A DNA stretch of 64,000 nucleotides from positions 186,001-250,000 of the forward strand of contig CAJTRA010000002.1 of the NCBI GenBank assembly GCA_910578345.1, read 5' to 3'. The notes under the pieces are model-generated. The model ran no database searches and was not told where the DNA came from. It worked only from the letters and a program-made list of their open reading frames with translations. The position numbers and the translations under genes are program-made. Position 1 is the stretch's first letter, and the number at the start of each line of letters is the position of its first letter. Positions 1 through 8,785 of the stretch are shown here, one piece after another. The stretch comes from an uncultured Lachnospiraceae bacterium. Its GTDB lineage: Bacteria; Bacillota; Clostridia; Lachnospirales; Lachnospiraceae.

Positions 1-576
1 CAGTTTCGTTCCCAATGAAACAATAAGTGTTTCTTTATTTAAAGATGCTTTGATATTTTCTATATGGCTTTTAGAAAAGCCATTCATCTCTAATTCTTCA
101 CCTTTTTTTCGGTAAAAGATTGTTCTATAGTTGCTCCTTGCTGTTTTAGCTTTGGAATATAGCCATTCCTCTATCACCTCATCGCTTTTCAACGAAAATC
201 CATATTGATAAATTTTCCCACTGTTTTCGGCATTATCTACATAAAATACCTCAAATGTAGTTTCTTCGTCACAACTTCTCCTATCAAACAAAAAAGGGAT
301 AACTTTCATATAATTATTCTCTGTTTTCCGGCGACCATCTTCCTCTCCTCCGAAATTAAAGGATTCTGACACATAGTAAGTCATATAATCAAATGCATCA
401 TATACATTAGATTTTCCACTCGCATTGGCGCCGTAAATTGCAGCAACCTTTAGCAATTTGTCATTGGCAATATCCACCACATGGCTTTCATGTTCCGTAA
501 TCTTAGTGGCTGATAAATCCAGTGATACTTCATCCCGAAATGATTTGTAATTTTTAAAGTTAAACTGTACCAGCAT
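1..576 (-). CDS. AAA-family ATPase, N-terminal part (truncated by window edge)
   Basis: The 192 codons visible are open from an ATG at 576 to the left edge, so the C-terminus is outside the window. The protein opens with LVQFNFKNYKSFRDE, typical of SMC/RecF-like ATPases, and carries a Walker A motif GANASGKS at residues 49-56. This is the arrangement of AAA_15/AAA_21 ATPases often found in phage-defence or abortive-infection pairs (RloA/AbiL-like, OLD-like). No Walker B or partner gene can be seen here, so the defence role is inference from the family only. The adjacent transposase remnant fits an accessory locus. A purine-rich GAGGAGATTACT stretch precedes the ATG as ribosome binding site. 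Confidence 0.82.
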   Translation of the reverse strand, partial: MLVQFNFKNYKSFRDEVSLDLSATKITEHESHVVDIANDKLLKVAAIYGANASGKSNVYDAFDYMTYYVSESFNFGGEEDGRRKTENNYMKVIPFLFDRRSCDEETTFEVFYVDNAENSGKIYQYGFSLKSDEVIEEWLYSKAKTARSNYRTIFYRKKGEELEMNGFSKSHIENIKASLNKETLIVSLGTKL

Positions 577-630
577 AGTAATCTCCTCATTCTTTATCAA
601 AATTTTATTATATTATATCCCATATCAAGC

Positions 631-680
631 AAAAATCAACATCTAATTTAAAGAAAAACTTAAATTAAATGTTGATTTTT
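631..680. repeat. Long AT-rich inverted repeat (hairpin)
   Basis: Arms 631-651 and 660-680 are complementary at 20 of 21 positions around an 8-nt loop, with A and T runs at the two outer ends. It can act as a bidirectional intrinsic terminator, separating minus-strand read-through of the rha operon from the ATPase gene that starts at 576. It could also be a leftover transposon end. Confidence 0.6.
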
Positions 681-734
681 TCTTTAAACGTATTATATCC
701 ATTTATAGTAAAAACCTGCTCTCTTTTACCAGTC

Positions 735-1075
735 ATTAAGCAGTACAACAAGCGTTCCGGTATCACTTATGCATATGAGTCACATTCTGACTGGGATCCT
801 GAAAGAAAGATGACCTGGACAAAGAGAAGGCTTATTGGGTGTGTCGGTCCAGATACAGGGGAGATCGTCCCAACAGATGGGCGTAATAAAAATCAAAAGC
901 TCTGGCTCCGGGTGATACTGACTACAAAAAGCAGGAACAATTTAAAGCCACTTTCCGTGAACAGAATGCCAGGATCCGTAAGCTGGAATGTGAACTTAAC
1001 AGGGACCATGCGCAGACGGTCAGCGTCCGAAAGACCCCGCGTTCAATACCCCTATGGTATGTGAAGGAATCCTGA
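735..1075 (+). pseudogene. Transposase remnant, frameshifted N-terminal region
   Basis: One frame reads IKQYNKRSGITYAYESHSDW followed by WTKRRLIGCVGPDTGEIVPT, a pattern seen at the N-terminus of clostridial insertion-sequence transposases. After an A-rich stretch near 885-905 the frame is lost, and the reading continues in another frame as a coiled-coil-like segment (DTDYKKQEQFKATFREQNAR and on) that stops at 1073-1075. No catalytic core follows. I cannot assign the IS family. The following 150 bases hold a short open frame without a recognisable domain. Confidence 0.5.
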
Positions 1076-1162
1076 ACCTATGCGGTACCAGTTCCGAGGA
1101 AATCATTGAGCGCACCAGAAAGGAAGAAGCCGCCTATTATCCTCCCCAGATCGATTATCAGC

Positions 1163-1207
1163 AAAATACCCTCTCTCACTTGTTTCCACAGGTCAGGAGG
1201 GTATTTT
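1163..1207 (-). terminator. Probable terminator of the rhaBAD operon
   Basis: Perfect 11-bp inverted repeat (AAAATACCCTC / GAGGGTATTTT) with a 23-nt loop, lying 26 bases downstream of the rhaD stop codon. Read on the minus strand the second arm ends in TTTT. Confidence 0.55.
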
Positions 1208-1232
1208 CTATCAATCTTATCTTTTTCTGCTG

Positions 1233-2060
1233 CTATTTCTCATAAAGAAACCTCTCCGGCAATGTCACCTTGAAGTCCACAGCCAGATCACGGAAATTCT
1301 GCGGCGTAATAGTCTGCAGCTTATCCGGCCTCATGGAGAGCATCTTCACCAGGATCTCTGCCGATTTCTCCACCGTATGCATCAGGCCGAAAGTCAGATC
1401 GAAATCTTCGCCGGATGCGAACATGCCGTGATGGGCCCAGATCGCCACGTCATATTTCTTCATCAATTCACTGGTGGCCACCGCAATGTCCCTGCCTCCC
1501 GGAACCATCCATCCTACGACGCCGATGCCGTCCGGAAATACCACCGGGCACTCCGTCGCCATCTCCCACAGTTCTCTCGTAAATACCTCATCCTCAAGGG
1601 GCAGCACGAAGGTCAGCGCGATCACGTTTGTTGTATGAGCATGATAAATCACTCGGTGTTTCCCGCCGGTAGCCTGCATCTTCACCTCATGATTCATCAA
1701 GTGGCTTGGCAGTTCACTGGTGGGTCTTCCTCCGTTCACCAGTCCCCAGCAGATACGATAATGTTCACCCTTCTCATCAATCTCCACGATGGCGAACGAA
1801 TCTTCCGGATCCAGGATCACATTGCGGAAATACTTGCCACTGCCCGTCACTAGGAAATATTCTCCCGCCAGTTTCGGCACCGATGTGCCAATCGCTTTCC
1901 ACTCGCCGTCCGTCTTTAATTCTTCCTCTACGGACTCTGTCTCCTCCCTTTTCATACGGTAGGTCAGATTGCCGCCGTTTCTCTCGTGCCAGCCCTGCTC
2001 CCAGCCGTCGTTACACATTCTGATAAAACCCTGTACGAATTTTGCTTCTAAGACTTTCAT
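1233..2060 (-). CDS. rhaD: Rhamnulose-1-phosphate aldolase
   Basis: Class II zinc aldolase that splits L-rhamnulose 1-phosphate into dihydroxyacetone phosphate and L-lactaldehyde, the last step of the rhamnose catabolic pathway in the cytoplasm. The 275-residue length matches Escherichia coli RhaD (274). The N-terminal GWxERNGGNLT signature is at residues 23-33. Zinc ligands are visible as H140-A-H142 and H211 in the HHG motif, with the catalytic glutamate at E116 (TSELPSH), each within one residue of the E. coli positions. It is the last gene of rhaB-rhaA-rhaD and is followed by a hairpin terminator. A 140-base gap with no gene separates it from rhaA. Confidence 0.95.
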   Translation of the reverse strand: MKVLEAKFVQGFIRMCNDGWEQGWHERNGGNLTYRMKREETESVEEELKTDGEWKAIGTSVPKLAGEYFLVTGSGKYFRNVILDPEDSFAIVEIDEKGEHYRICWGLVNGGRPTSELPSHLMNHEVKMQATGGKHRVIYHAHTTNVIALTFVLPLEDEVFTRELWEMATECPVVFPDGIGVVGWMVPGGRDIAVATSELMKKYDVAIWAHHGMFASGEDFDLTFGLMHTVEKSAEILVKMLSMRPDKLQTITPQNFRDLAVDFKVTLPERFLYEK

Positions 2061-2201
2061 ATTGTCCTCCGTTCCTGCTCCGCCTGCGAATGATTTATTT
2101 TATAGTTAACGACATCAACGTCGCTTTCGGCCCTGCAAAAGCCTCCATATATGGCCTTGACAGGAGTCGGAAGCAGACATTTGTTATGTTGCTTACTATA
2201 C

Positions 2202-3461
2202 CTATTTACGCTTACGCAGCACTTCCTCTTCGTACTTGCGCACTTCGCCAAACAGATCGAAGTCACCCGGCACACTGCTCTGCTCACAATAATAGTTCCA
2301 CACATCCCCGAAGGGCATCATCTTCACCGCCTCCTGTGTCGCCATCAGCTCTGTGAAGCGGCTTTCGTCCTGCAGCTTCTTCAGCCGCTCATTGGGGGTA
2401 CACAGCGCCATCATCAGCGCTTTCTGGAAGCTCCTCATACCCACAGCCCATGCGGATACGCGGTTAATACTGGCGTCAAAGTAATCCAGGGCGATATGGA
2501 CCCGGTCCAGGGCATTGCAGCGCACGATCTCCTTCGCAATCTCCTTCGTCTCGTCATCCAGAAGCAGCACATGATCGGAATCCCAGCGAACACCTCTCGT
2601 CACATGCAGGGCAATCTCCGGGTAGAAACAGAGCATCGCCGGAATCTTGTCTGATACCAGTTCCGTAGGATGATAGTGCCCGTTATCCATCAGCGGCAGA
2701 CAGCCCTCATTCATGGCCGCCAGAGACAGTGCAAATTCCGCGGACCCCGCCGTATAAGACTCCACACCGATGCCGAACACCTTGGACTCCACACAAGGTT
2801 TTACTTTCGTCCTGTCGTAAGGCTCAGAGAGAATCTCCTCAATAGACTCCTTATAGCGCATTCTGGGGCCCATACGGTCCGCCGGCACATCCTTGAAACC
2901 GTCACCCGTCCAGATATTCATCACACAGGGAATTCCTGTTTCCTGCGCAAAATACTGCGAAATGCGGATACACGCCTTGCCATGTTCAATCCAAAACTTA
3001 CGGACTTCCGGATCAGGACTGGAAAGCGTCAACCCGTCCTTCACCATCGGATGAGAGAAAAAGGTAGGATTGAAGTCCAGACCCATGTCCTTTTCCTTCG
3101 CAAAGGCAACCCACTTCGCAAAATGCTTCGGCTCCAGCTTATTGCGGTCTGCAAACTCCCCTTCCGCAAAAACTGCATAGGAAGCATGGATATTGATCTT
3201 CTTCCGGCCCGGAATGAGGGAAATGGCCTTGTCCATATCCGCCATCAATTCCTCCGGCGTCCGCGCTTTGCCCGGATAATCTCCCGTCGTCTGAATCCCT
3301 CCGGTCAGCGGACCGTCATGGTCAAATCCGATCACATCGTCTCCCTGCCAGCAGTGCATGGAGACCGGCACCTTCTTCAGGGTCTCAAGGGCAGCGTCCG
3401 TGTCCACCCCAATCGCCGCAAATACTTCTTTTGCAGATTCGTACTTTTCTGTTTTTGTCAT
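2202..3461 (-). CDS. rhaA: L-rhamnose isomerase
   Basis: Converts L-rhamnose to L-rhamnulose; Mn-dependent TIM-barrel enzyme. From the ATG at 3461 the protein is 419 residues, exactly the usual RhaA length. An AAGGAG ribosome binding site sits 10 bases upstream, and a longer in-frame start would run into rhaB, so this start is preferred. Characteristic stretches include LNPHASYAVFAEGEF-like INIHASYAVFAEGEFADR, the metal-site region MDNGHYHPTE, and WDSDHVLLLDDET. It is the middle gene of the rhaBAD operon, 52 bases after rhaB. Confidence 0.96.
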   Translation of the reverse strand: MTKTEKYESAKEVFAAIGVDTDAALETLKKVPVSMHCWQGDDVIGFDHDGPLTGGIQTTGDYPGKARTPEELMADMDKAISLIPGRKKINIHASYAVFAEGEFADRNKLEPKHFAKWVAFAKEKDMGLDFNPTFFSHPMVKDGLTLSSPDPEVRKFWIEHGKACIRISQYFAQETGIPCVMNIWTGDGFKDVPADRMGPRMRYKESIEEILSEPYDRTKVKPCVESKVFGIGVESYTAGSAEFALSLAAMNEGCLPLMDNGHYHPTELVSDKIPAMLCFYPEIALHVTRGVRWDSDHVLLLDDETKEIAKEIVRCNALDRVHIALDYFDASINRVSAWAVGMRSFQKALMMALCTPNERLKKLQDESRFTELMATQEAVKMMPFGDVWNYYCEQSSVPGDFDLFGEVRKYEEEVLRKRK

Positions 3462-3513
3462 GTTCCTGCTCTCCTTCTTTCTATTCTCGATTTTCATTTT
3501 AAATATTACTTTC

Positions 3514-4914
3514 TCATTCATACCTCTGAATCTCAAACGACTCCGCCACGCACTCCCGCGCCTCTGCCAATCCGGTAAATTCCCCTGTTCTGATCATCTG
3601 CGCCATGATATTGCCGATCGCCGTGGCTTCCCCTGGTCCTGCATAGACTGTCCTTCCTGTAGCCTGTGCCGTCAGCCTGTTTAAATACGCCGCATTGGCT
3701 CCACCGCCAATCACATGAATATTCTCATAGGTCCTTCCGGTGTTCGCTTCAATCTCCTGCACGGTCTTACCATAGCACTGTGCCAGACTCTGATAAATAA
3801 CACATGCTATTTCTCCTGGTGTTTGTGGTACTTTCTGCCCTGTTCTCATGCAGAAATCTTGAATCTCCTTTGTCATATTTGCCGGCGCCAGGAAACAGCT
3901 ATCATTTGCGTCAACCAGAGATGCAAATGACTTCTCCCTCTCTGCCATTTCACAAAGCTGTCCGAAAGAATACCTGTCTCCCATCTCATGGCGCACTGAC
4001 TGGATCATCCAAAGTCCCATGATATTTTTCAAATAGCGGAATCGATAGTCATAGCCGCCCTCGTTGGTGAAATTAGCCTTTCTGCTGACCTCACTGCAGT
4101 CCGCCTTATCCAACTCCACTCCCATCAGGGACCAGGTGCCAGAACTGATATACAGCCCATTTCCTTCCGCTTTCGGCATAGCCACAACTGCCGACGCTGT
4201 ATCATGGCTGCCACAGAGCACCACGTTACAGCAAAATCCAACTTCTTTTGCCACACTTTCCTGAAGAACGCCTACTTCAGTGCCTGGCATCTGCAGTGGA
4301 AGGAACATCTCCTCCGGGTAACCCAGCAGCCGGATCAATTCTTTATCCCACTGCTTCGTCGCCGGACTCACAAGCTGTGTAGACGTCCCTTTCGTATACT
4401 CAGACACCTTTCTGCCAGTTAAAAGAAACTGAAAATAATCTGGCAGCATCAAAAAAGTCCTTGCCCCGCCCAACACCTCTGGCCGTTTCAATTTATCCGC
4501 CATCAACTGATAGATCGTATTGAAACTCTGCTTCTGGATACCTGTTCGGGCATATAATTCATCTTCCCTGATCCGCTGATAGACTTTCGCATCGCAGCCT
4601 CTTGTCCTGCCGTCACGGTAGCCGTAAGTATCTCCGATCACTTGATCCTGCCCATCTAACAGCACATAATCCACCGCCCAGGTATCCACAGACATGCTCT
4701 CCGGAATCTTCCCGGCCTCCGCACACGCTTTCATACCGTTTACAATCTCTGCGAACAGGCGCTGCGTGTCCCACAGAAGTTTCCCATCCTTATTTACCAT
4801 TCCGTTTCCAAAACGGTAAATCTCCTCCAGATGCATCTTCCCATCTTCCAAATACCCCAGCATATGTCTTCCGCTGGACGCTCCAATGTCTACTGCCAGA
4901 TAATACCTGCTCAT
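3514..4914 (-). CDS. rhaB: Rhamnulokinase
   Basis: FGGY-family sugar kinase that phosphorylates L-rhamnulose with ATP to give L-rhamnulose 1-phosphate. The N-terminal phosphate-binding loop is AVDIGASSGRHMLG, the substrate region reads SVDTWAVDYVLLD, and the C-terminal nucleotide site is HVIGGGANAAYLN. From the ATG at 4914, preceded by GGAGG with a 6-base gap, the protein is 466 residues. First gene of the rhaBAD operon and transcribed divergently from an AraC-type regulator. No rhamnose transporter or mutarotase gene lies in this window, so uptake must be encoded elsewhere. Confidence 0.95.
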   Translation of the reverse strand: MSRYYLAVDIGASSGRHMLGYLEDGKMHLEEIYRFGNGMVNKDGKLLWDTQRLFAEIVNGMKACAEAGKIPESMSVDTWAVDYVLLDGQDQVIGDTYGYRDGRTRGCDAKVYQRIREDELYARTGIQKQSFNTIYQLMADKLKRPEVLGGARTFLMLPDYFQFLLTGRKVSEYTKGTSTQLVSPATKQWDKELIRLLGYPEEMFLPLQMPGTEVGVLQESVAKEVGFCCNVVLCGSHDTASAVVAMPKAEGNGLYISSGTWSLMGVELDKADCSEVSRKANFTNEGGYDYRFRYLKNIMGLWMIQSVRHEMGDRYSFGQLCEMAEREKSFASLVDANDSCFLAPANMTKEIQDFCMRTGQKVPQTPGEIACVIYQSLAQCYGKTVQEIEANTGRTYENIHVIGGGANAAYLNRLTAQATGRTVYAGPGEATAIGNIMAQMIRTGEFTGLAEARECVAESFEIQRYE

Positions 4915-4978
4915 GATCAGCCTCCGTTGTTCTTTCTTTTTCATCGATTCCGCATAGACTTTTACCCTCTCTACGAGT

Positions 4979-4984
4979 ATCATA
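4979..4984 (-). promoter_or_regulatory. Possible -10 box of the rhaBAD promoter
   Basis: TATGAT on the minus strand, about 65 bases before the rhaB start, without a good -35 box at the normal spacing. A poor -35 is usual for AraC-activated promoters. The assignment is tentative. Confidence 0.35.
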
Positions 4985-5001
4985 TAAGAAATGACATAAA
5001 A

Positions 5002-5040
5002 AAATAAGGTCTCCTTTCCACAAATTCGGGGACCTTATTT
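5002..5040 (-). terminator. Terminator-like hairpin in the rhaB/araC divergent region
   Basis: Arms 5002-5014 and 5028-5040 (AAATAAGGTCTCC against GGGGACCTTATTT) pair at 12 of 13 positions around a 13-nt loop. Read on the minus strand the hairpin is followed by seven T residues (4998-5004), as in an intrinsic terminator. If a promoter lies between it and the regulator gene, this would be a leader attenuator of rhaBAD; if rhaBAD starts at the -10 box near 4980, it is upstream insulation or an operator. Confidence 0.5.
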
Positions 5041-5058
5041 GCAAAAAACGGGCAGAGC

Positions 5059-5080
5059 TCGTTTGCGAGATTCGCTTGCG
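5059..5080 (+). promoter_or_regulatory. Candidate AraC-type direct-repeat site
   Basis: TCGTTTGCG at 5059-5067 and TCGCTTGCG at 5072-5080 repeat with a 13-base period between the divergent regulator and rhaBAD. AraC-family proteins bind direct repeats, but the period is shorter than the roughly 17-21 bases usual for them, so this is only a candidate. Confidence 0.25.
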
Positions 5081-5110
5081 TGTTTTGTTTGCTTTACCGG
5101 GGAGGAGAAT

Positions 5111-6082
5111 ATGCGTGAAGAACTGTTATGCCACCTGCGGCAGATCACTGCCGAGGAAAAAGCCCTTCTGCAGGGGCATTCCGACATCCAGAAGGAAATC
5201 TACACCTCCGGTCAGGAATTCGTGGTAGATAACGCCAAGCTTTTGGAGCGCGGTCATTTGATTGAGATCCGTCCCCATACACGCTTCGCGCATTTTCCAA
5301 AGCACCGCCACAACTATGCCGAGCTGGTCTATGTGTGCTGCGGCTCTGCCACGCACATCATAAACGACACCGATAAGATCATTCTGCAGGAAGGAGACCT
5401 GCTTTTTCTCAACCAATCTGCCACCCATGAGATCCTGCCCGCCGGTCAGGACGACATCGCCGTCAATTTTATCATTCTGCCGGAATTTTTTGACCGTATC
5501 CTCTCCATGATGGAGCGTGAAAATGTGCTGCGCAGTTTTCTCATTTCAACCCTGTCAAGTCACGATTCGCAGATCACGTATCTGCATTTTCAGGCAAAAG
5601 GGATCCTGCCGATCCAGAACCTCATCGAAAACATGCTCTGGAACCTGATCGACAAAAAGCCTGGCACCAACACCATCAATCAAATCACTATGGGGCTGAT
5701 CTTCATGAACCTGTCTGTGTTCGCCGAATCGATGGCCCAAAGCCAGACCGGCAATTATGAACAGGATCTGATCTTTCGCATTCTGAAATATATAGAAGCG
5801 CATTATAAAAGCGGCACGCTGACCGACATTTCTGCCGAAGTCAAACTGCCGCCCCACTATATCAGCCGTCTTTTGAAAAAATATACCGGTCAGACCTTCA
5901 AAGAACTCTTACAGCAGCAAAAGCTCCAGCAGGCCGTCTATCTATTGTCGCAGACAACGCTGTCTGTGGATGATATCATTGACGCGGTTGGATATAATAA
6001 CAGTGGTTATTTCTATCGTATTTTTCGGGAAAAGTATCGATGTTCCCCGAAGGAATACCGGATGCTTACCCTTCCACAATAA
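5111..6082 (+). CDS. AraC-family transcriptional regulator (rhamnose)
   Basis: Ligand-responsive DNA-binding regulator, 323 residues from the ATG at 5111, which has a strong GGGGAGGAG site just upstream; a longer open frame to 5039 lacks one. An N-terminal cupin-like sensor domain is recognisable by HFPKHRHNYAELVYVCCGSA and GDLLFLNQSATHEI. The C-terminal two-helix-turn-helix AraC domain includes DISAEVKLPPHYISRLLKKY and VDDIIDAVGYNNSGYFYRIF. Divergent transcription from rhaBAD argues that it activates that operon in response to rhamnose, as RhaS/RhaR do in enterobacteria. Its last 17 bases overlap the 3' end of the convergent DUF3737 gene. Confidence 0.9.
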   Translation: MREELLCHLRQITAEEKALLQGHSDIQKEIYTSGQEFVVDNAKLLERGHLIEIRPHTRFAHFPKHRHNYAELVYVCCGSATHIINDTDKIILQEGDLLFLNQSATHEILPAGQDDIAVNFIILPEFFDRILSMMERENVLRSFLISTLSSHDSQITYLHFQAKGILPIQNLIENMLWNLIDKKPGTNTINQITMGLIFMNLSVFAESMAQSQTGNYEQDLIFRILKYIEAHYKSGTLTDISAEVKLPPHYISRLLKKYTGQTFKELLQQQKLQQAVYLLSQTTLSVDDIIDAVGYNNSGYFYRIFREKYRCSPKEYRMLTLPQ

Positions 6083-6902
6083 TTTCTCCCTGTGACGCTT
6101 CGTCATCCCGGATGATCTCTCCCACCGCAGGCACAACGATCCGTCCAGACAGTGGATTCTTGATGCTTATGACCGGGCTTGTGATCGTCGCCGCCACTTC
6201 CGACTTTTCAAAGGATAAATCCGTATCGACCATCTCACAGTCGATCAATTTCAGATTCTTACAGTAGCAAAGAGGCTGCGTGCCGATAATCTTACAGTTT
6301 TCAAAGGTTACATTCTCACAGTACCAGGCAAGATATTCACCTTTAACGACGCTGTTGCGGATTGTGACATTCTTCGCGTGCCAGAAAGCATCCTTCGTGT
6401 CGAAATCGCAATTCTCGAACACAGAATCCTCTATGTACTGGAAAGAATACTTGCCCTTCAACCTTACATCTTCAAAATGCAGCCGGTCAGAGCGCATCAT
6501 AAAATACTCGCCCTGTACACTGCAGTCCTTCATCTCCATTTCCTGCACTGACCAGCCGAACTCCGGTGAGATTATGTCGCAGCCCTGCATCTTCACTCTG
6601 CCGCACTCCCGCAGCGCCTTAATCCCGTGCAGTTTGGTATCGGTGATTTCAATGTCATAGGAGTACCAGAGCGCCGCCCTGCAGAGCTCTGTCATCCTGG
6701 AACCTGTGATCTTCAGTCTGTTATCATGCCAGAAAGGATAACGGAGGTTGAAGAAGCAATTCTCCACCCTGATATCTCTGCCCTCTTTAAATGCACTCTC
6801 TCCGTCCGCAGGACCATCAAAGGCACAGTCGATCACTTCGATTCCATTGCTGCCGTATAAGGCACGTTCCATATCAAAAGTCTGATTCCTTATGATATCC
6901 AT
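6066..6902 (-). CDS. DUF3737 family protein (right-handed beta-helix type)
   Basis: A 278-residue cytoplasmic protein built of short repeats of the form IxxCxF/ MxxCxI, for example VIDCAFDG, VENCFFN, FENCDFDT and FENCKIIG, as in pectin-lyase-like beta helices. The conserved opening (IIRNQTFDMERALYG) and the body match the DUF3737 family, which is common in gut Firmicutes; its biochemical role is not known to me. No signal peptide is visible. It stands alone between the rha regulator and the MATE exporter and has its own likely promoter at 6955-6983. Confidence 0.85.
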   Translation of the reverse strand: MDIIRNQTFDMERALYGSNGIEVIDCAFDGPADGESAFKEGRDIRVENCFFNLRYPFWHDNRLKITGSRMTELCRAALWYSYDIEITDTKLHGIKALRECGRVKMQGCDIISPEFGWSVQEMEMKDCSVQGEYFMMRSDRLHFEDVRLKGKYSFQYIEDSVFENCDFDTKDAFWHAKNVTIRNSVVKGEYLAWYCENVTFENCKIIGTQPLCYCKNLKLIDCEMVDTDLSFEKSEVAATITSPVISIKNPLSGRIVVPAVGEIIRDDEASQGEIIVEG

Positions 6903-6954
6903 ATTGTAAGCTCCTTCCTGTTGCTGTAAAAGATTCTATTCTGTACCGTGGACT

Positions 6955-6983
6955 ATTATAGTGCCTTTCCGTCAGTAACGCAA
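6955..6983 (-). promoter_or_regulatory. Predicted promoter of the DUF3737 gene
   Basis: On the minus strand TTGCGT (6978-6983) and a perfect TATAAT (6955-6960) are separated by 17 bases, about 55 bases ahead of the start codon at 6902. Confidence 0.5.
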
Positions 6984-7113
6984 ATACTTACAACGAATGG
7001 CCCCTTATAGTTTTTACGTATAGCTGTTTTAAATATGTTATATCAAGGCTATAACACTTCCGTAAAAAGCCGCGCATCCCCACATAGCTATTTTCAGAAA
7101 CTGATTTAGATGA

Positions 7114-8556
7114 TTACGCGATCTTCTTCTCAAGCCATTTTCCCCGCAGAAGCCGCACAAGAAACATCAGCCCGCGTACACACAGCTCGCCGCACATGGC
7201 GATCCACACGCCCGCCAGTCCTAAGCGCGGTGCAAGCAGGGAAGCCACTGTAATGCGGACACCCCACATGCTGGCCAGATTGATCATGCTGGGGATCAGT
7301 GTATCCCCCGCACCCCTCAGTGCGCCGGTGGTCACAATGGACACCGCAAACAAGGGTTCTGCGAATGCCTCGATCCGTAGTACTCTCACACCAAGCTCCC
7401 GGATTGCCGCATCCGGTGTCAGCATCGAAAACATAAGCGGTGCACCGAGAAACATCAATCCGCCCGTGCAGGTCATCACAGCCGCACCAAGGATCACCGC
7501 CAGATTTGCATATCGTTTTGCACGCTCCGGTTTTCCGGCGCCAATGCTCTGTCCGACCAGTGTCGTCGCCGCCGTCCCGATTCCGCTGCCCGGCATATAA
7601 CAGAGGCTCTCCGCTGTCACTGCCAGGGAATTGGCCGCCACCGCCACGGTTCCCAAAGGCGCCACAATACGGGTCTCCGCGATATGCGCTCCACACATTA
7701 TCGTATGCTCAAAAGCCATCGGCAGTGCAAGCCGCAGCGCCGTGCGCAGACATTTTGGCTGTAACTGGAATTTTTCTTCCATTACGGGAACCGTTGCCGA
7801 AAGTTCTCCTTGTGGGCGCATTCTCCTGCTTCGCTTTCGCCAACAGGAAGATCCCGCCAGCCGCAGCTTCTCCGACCGAAAGCAGACTGCGTACAGCATC
7901 AGAACCGCCGTGACAGCCTCCGCAAGCGCTGTTCCCAGCGCCGCACCGGTTACGCCCATTCCGGCTCCGATCACGGTAGCTGAAATACCAAACAAAGACA
8001 CCTGCCTTGTCGGAAAGATCAGTAAACTGTTAAAGATCACATCCAGCCCGCACATCATAATATTCAGCCTGCTCGGCACCTTCATGTCGCCGCTGCACTG
8101 CAGCGCGCTTCCGGCAGTATGACGCATCTGCGCCGCCGGAAGTGCACAGGCATAGATCAGGAAATAACGGGAGGCATCCCGCCGGATCTCCTCAGCCCCG
8201 CCCAGCCAGACAGGAAGCTGCGAACTGATGCCGATTCCCACCGCAGAAACGATCGCTCCAAACAGAAGCGTACACATGATCGCCTGGCGCAGGACGTCCC
8301 GCGCTTCTTTGTCTCGCTCTCCTCCGATCCTCTGCGCTACCTGTACAGAAAATCCGGTGGCCGCAGACACGCACAGCCCGCCAAACAGCCAGGTCGTACT
8401 GGACACTAAACCGATCGCCGCAGTGGCCGTCGCACCCAGACTGCCCACCATCGCCGCATCTATATACTGCATGATGATCGAGCTGATCTGGGCGAGCACA
8501 GCCGGAATGCTCAGTTGTATTACTTGCCTTAAATATTCCTTTGTCTCTTTCTTCAT
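7114..8556 (-). CDS. MATE-family multidrug/Na+ exporter
   Basis: Polytopic membrane antiporter of the MATE family that extrudes cationic drugs or metabolites using an ion gradient. Two MatE halves are visible: the first begins at IQLSIPAVLAQISSIIMQYI with the typical IDAAMVGSLG, the second at LRLALPMAFEHTIMCGAHIA with GTAATTLVGQSIGAGKPERA. About 12 hydrophobic segments are present. A long Arg/Ser-rich cytoplasmic linker joins the halves. The start is uncertain: the ATG at 8556 places about 12 residues before the first membrane segment; a GTG at 8595 extends it, and the GGGGAGGA motif is 20 bases from the ATG. The substrate cannot be told from sequence. Confidence 0.9.
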   Translation of the reverse strand: MKKETKEYLRQVIQLSIPAVLAQISSIIMQYIDAAMVGSLGATATAAIGLVSSTTWLFGGLCVSAATGFSVQVAQRIGGERDKEARDVLRQAIMCTLLFGAIVSAVGIGISSQLPVWLGGAEEIRRDASRYFLIYACALPAAQMRHTAGSALQCSGDMKVPSRLNIMMCGLDVIFNSLLIFPTRQVSLFGISATVIGAGMGVTGAALGTALAEAVTAVLMLYAVCFRSEKLRLAGSSCWRKRSRRMRPQGELSATVPVMEEKFQLQPKCLRTALRLALPMAFEHTIMCGAHIAETRIVAPLGTVAVAANSLAVTAESLCYMPGSGIGTAATTLVGQSIGAGKPERAKRYANLAVILGAAVMTCTGGLMFLGAPLMFSMLTPDAAIRELGVRVLRIEAFAEPLFAVSIVTTGALRGAGDTLIPSMINLASMWGVRITVASLLAPRLGLAGVWIAMCGELCVRGLMFLVRLLRGKWLEKKIA

Positions 8557-8785
8557 TGCCAAAGCCGTTTTGCTTCTTCCTCCCCGATATATCACCTCTC
8601 ACAAATCCACCCTATTGCCCCTCGATTCTCTCATTCACATGCGCTCCTATTACGGCGTCTCTTATAAAAGTCTCACTTATCAGGAAATACGGTGGAACCA
8701 ACCACGAAAAACCATATGCCAAAAGATATATCGTTCACTATAGCCTCATAATATATCGATGTGAAAAGAATAGCAACTAAATTTT

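Noticed and set aside
1054..1245. Small plus-strand open frame after the transposase remnant
   Set aside because: No recognisable domain, and its 3' end lies over the rha terminator and the rhaD stop; probably continued decay of the element.
7130..8602. Additional minus-strand open frames within the MATE gene
   Set aside because: Out-of-frame readings of the same strand with Gly/Arg/Cys-rich, low-complexity composition; the MATE frame explains the region.
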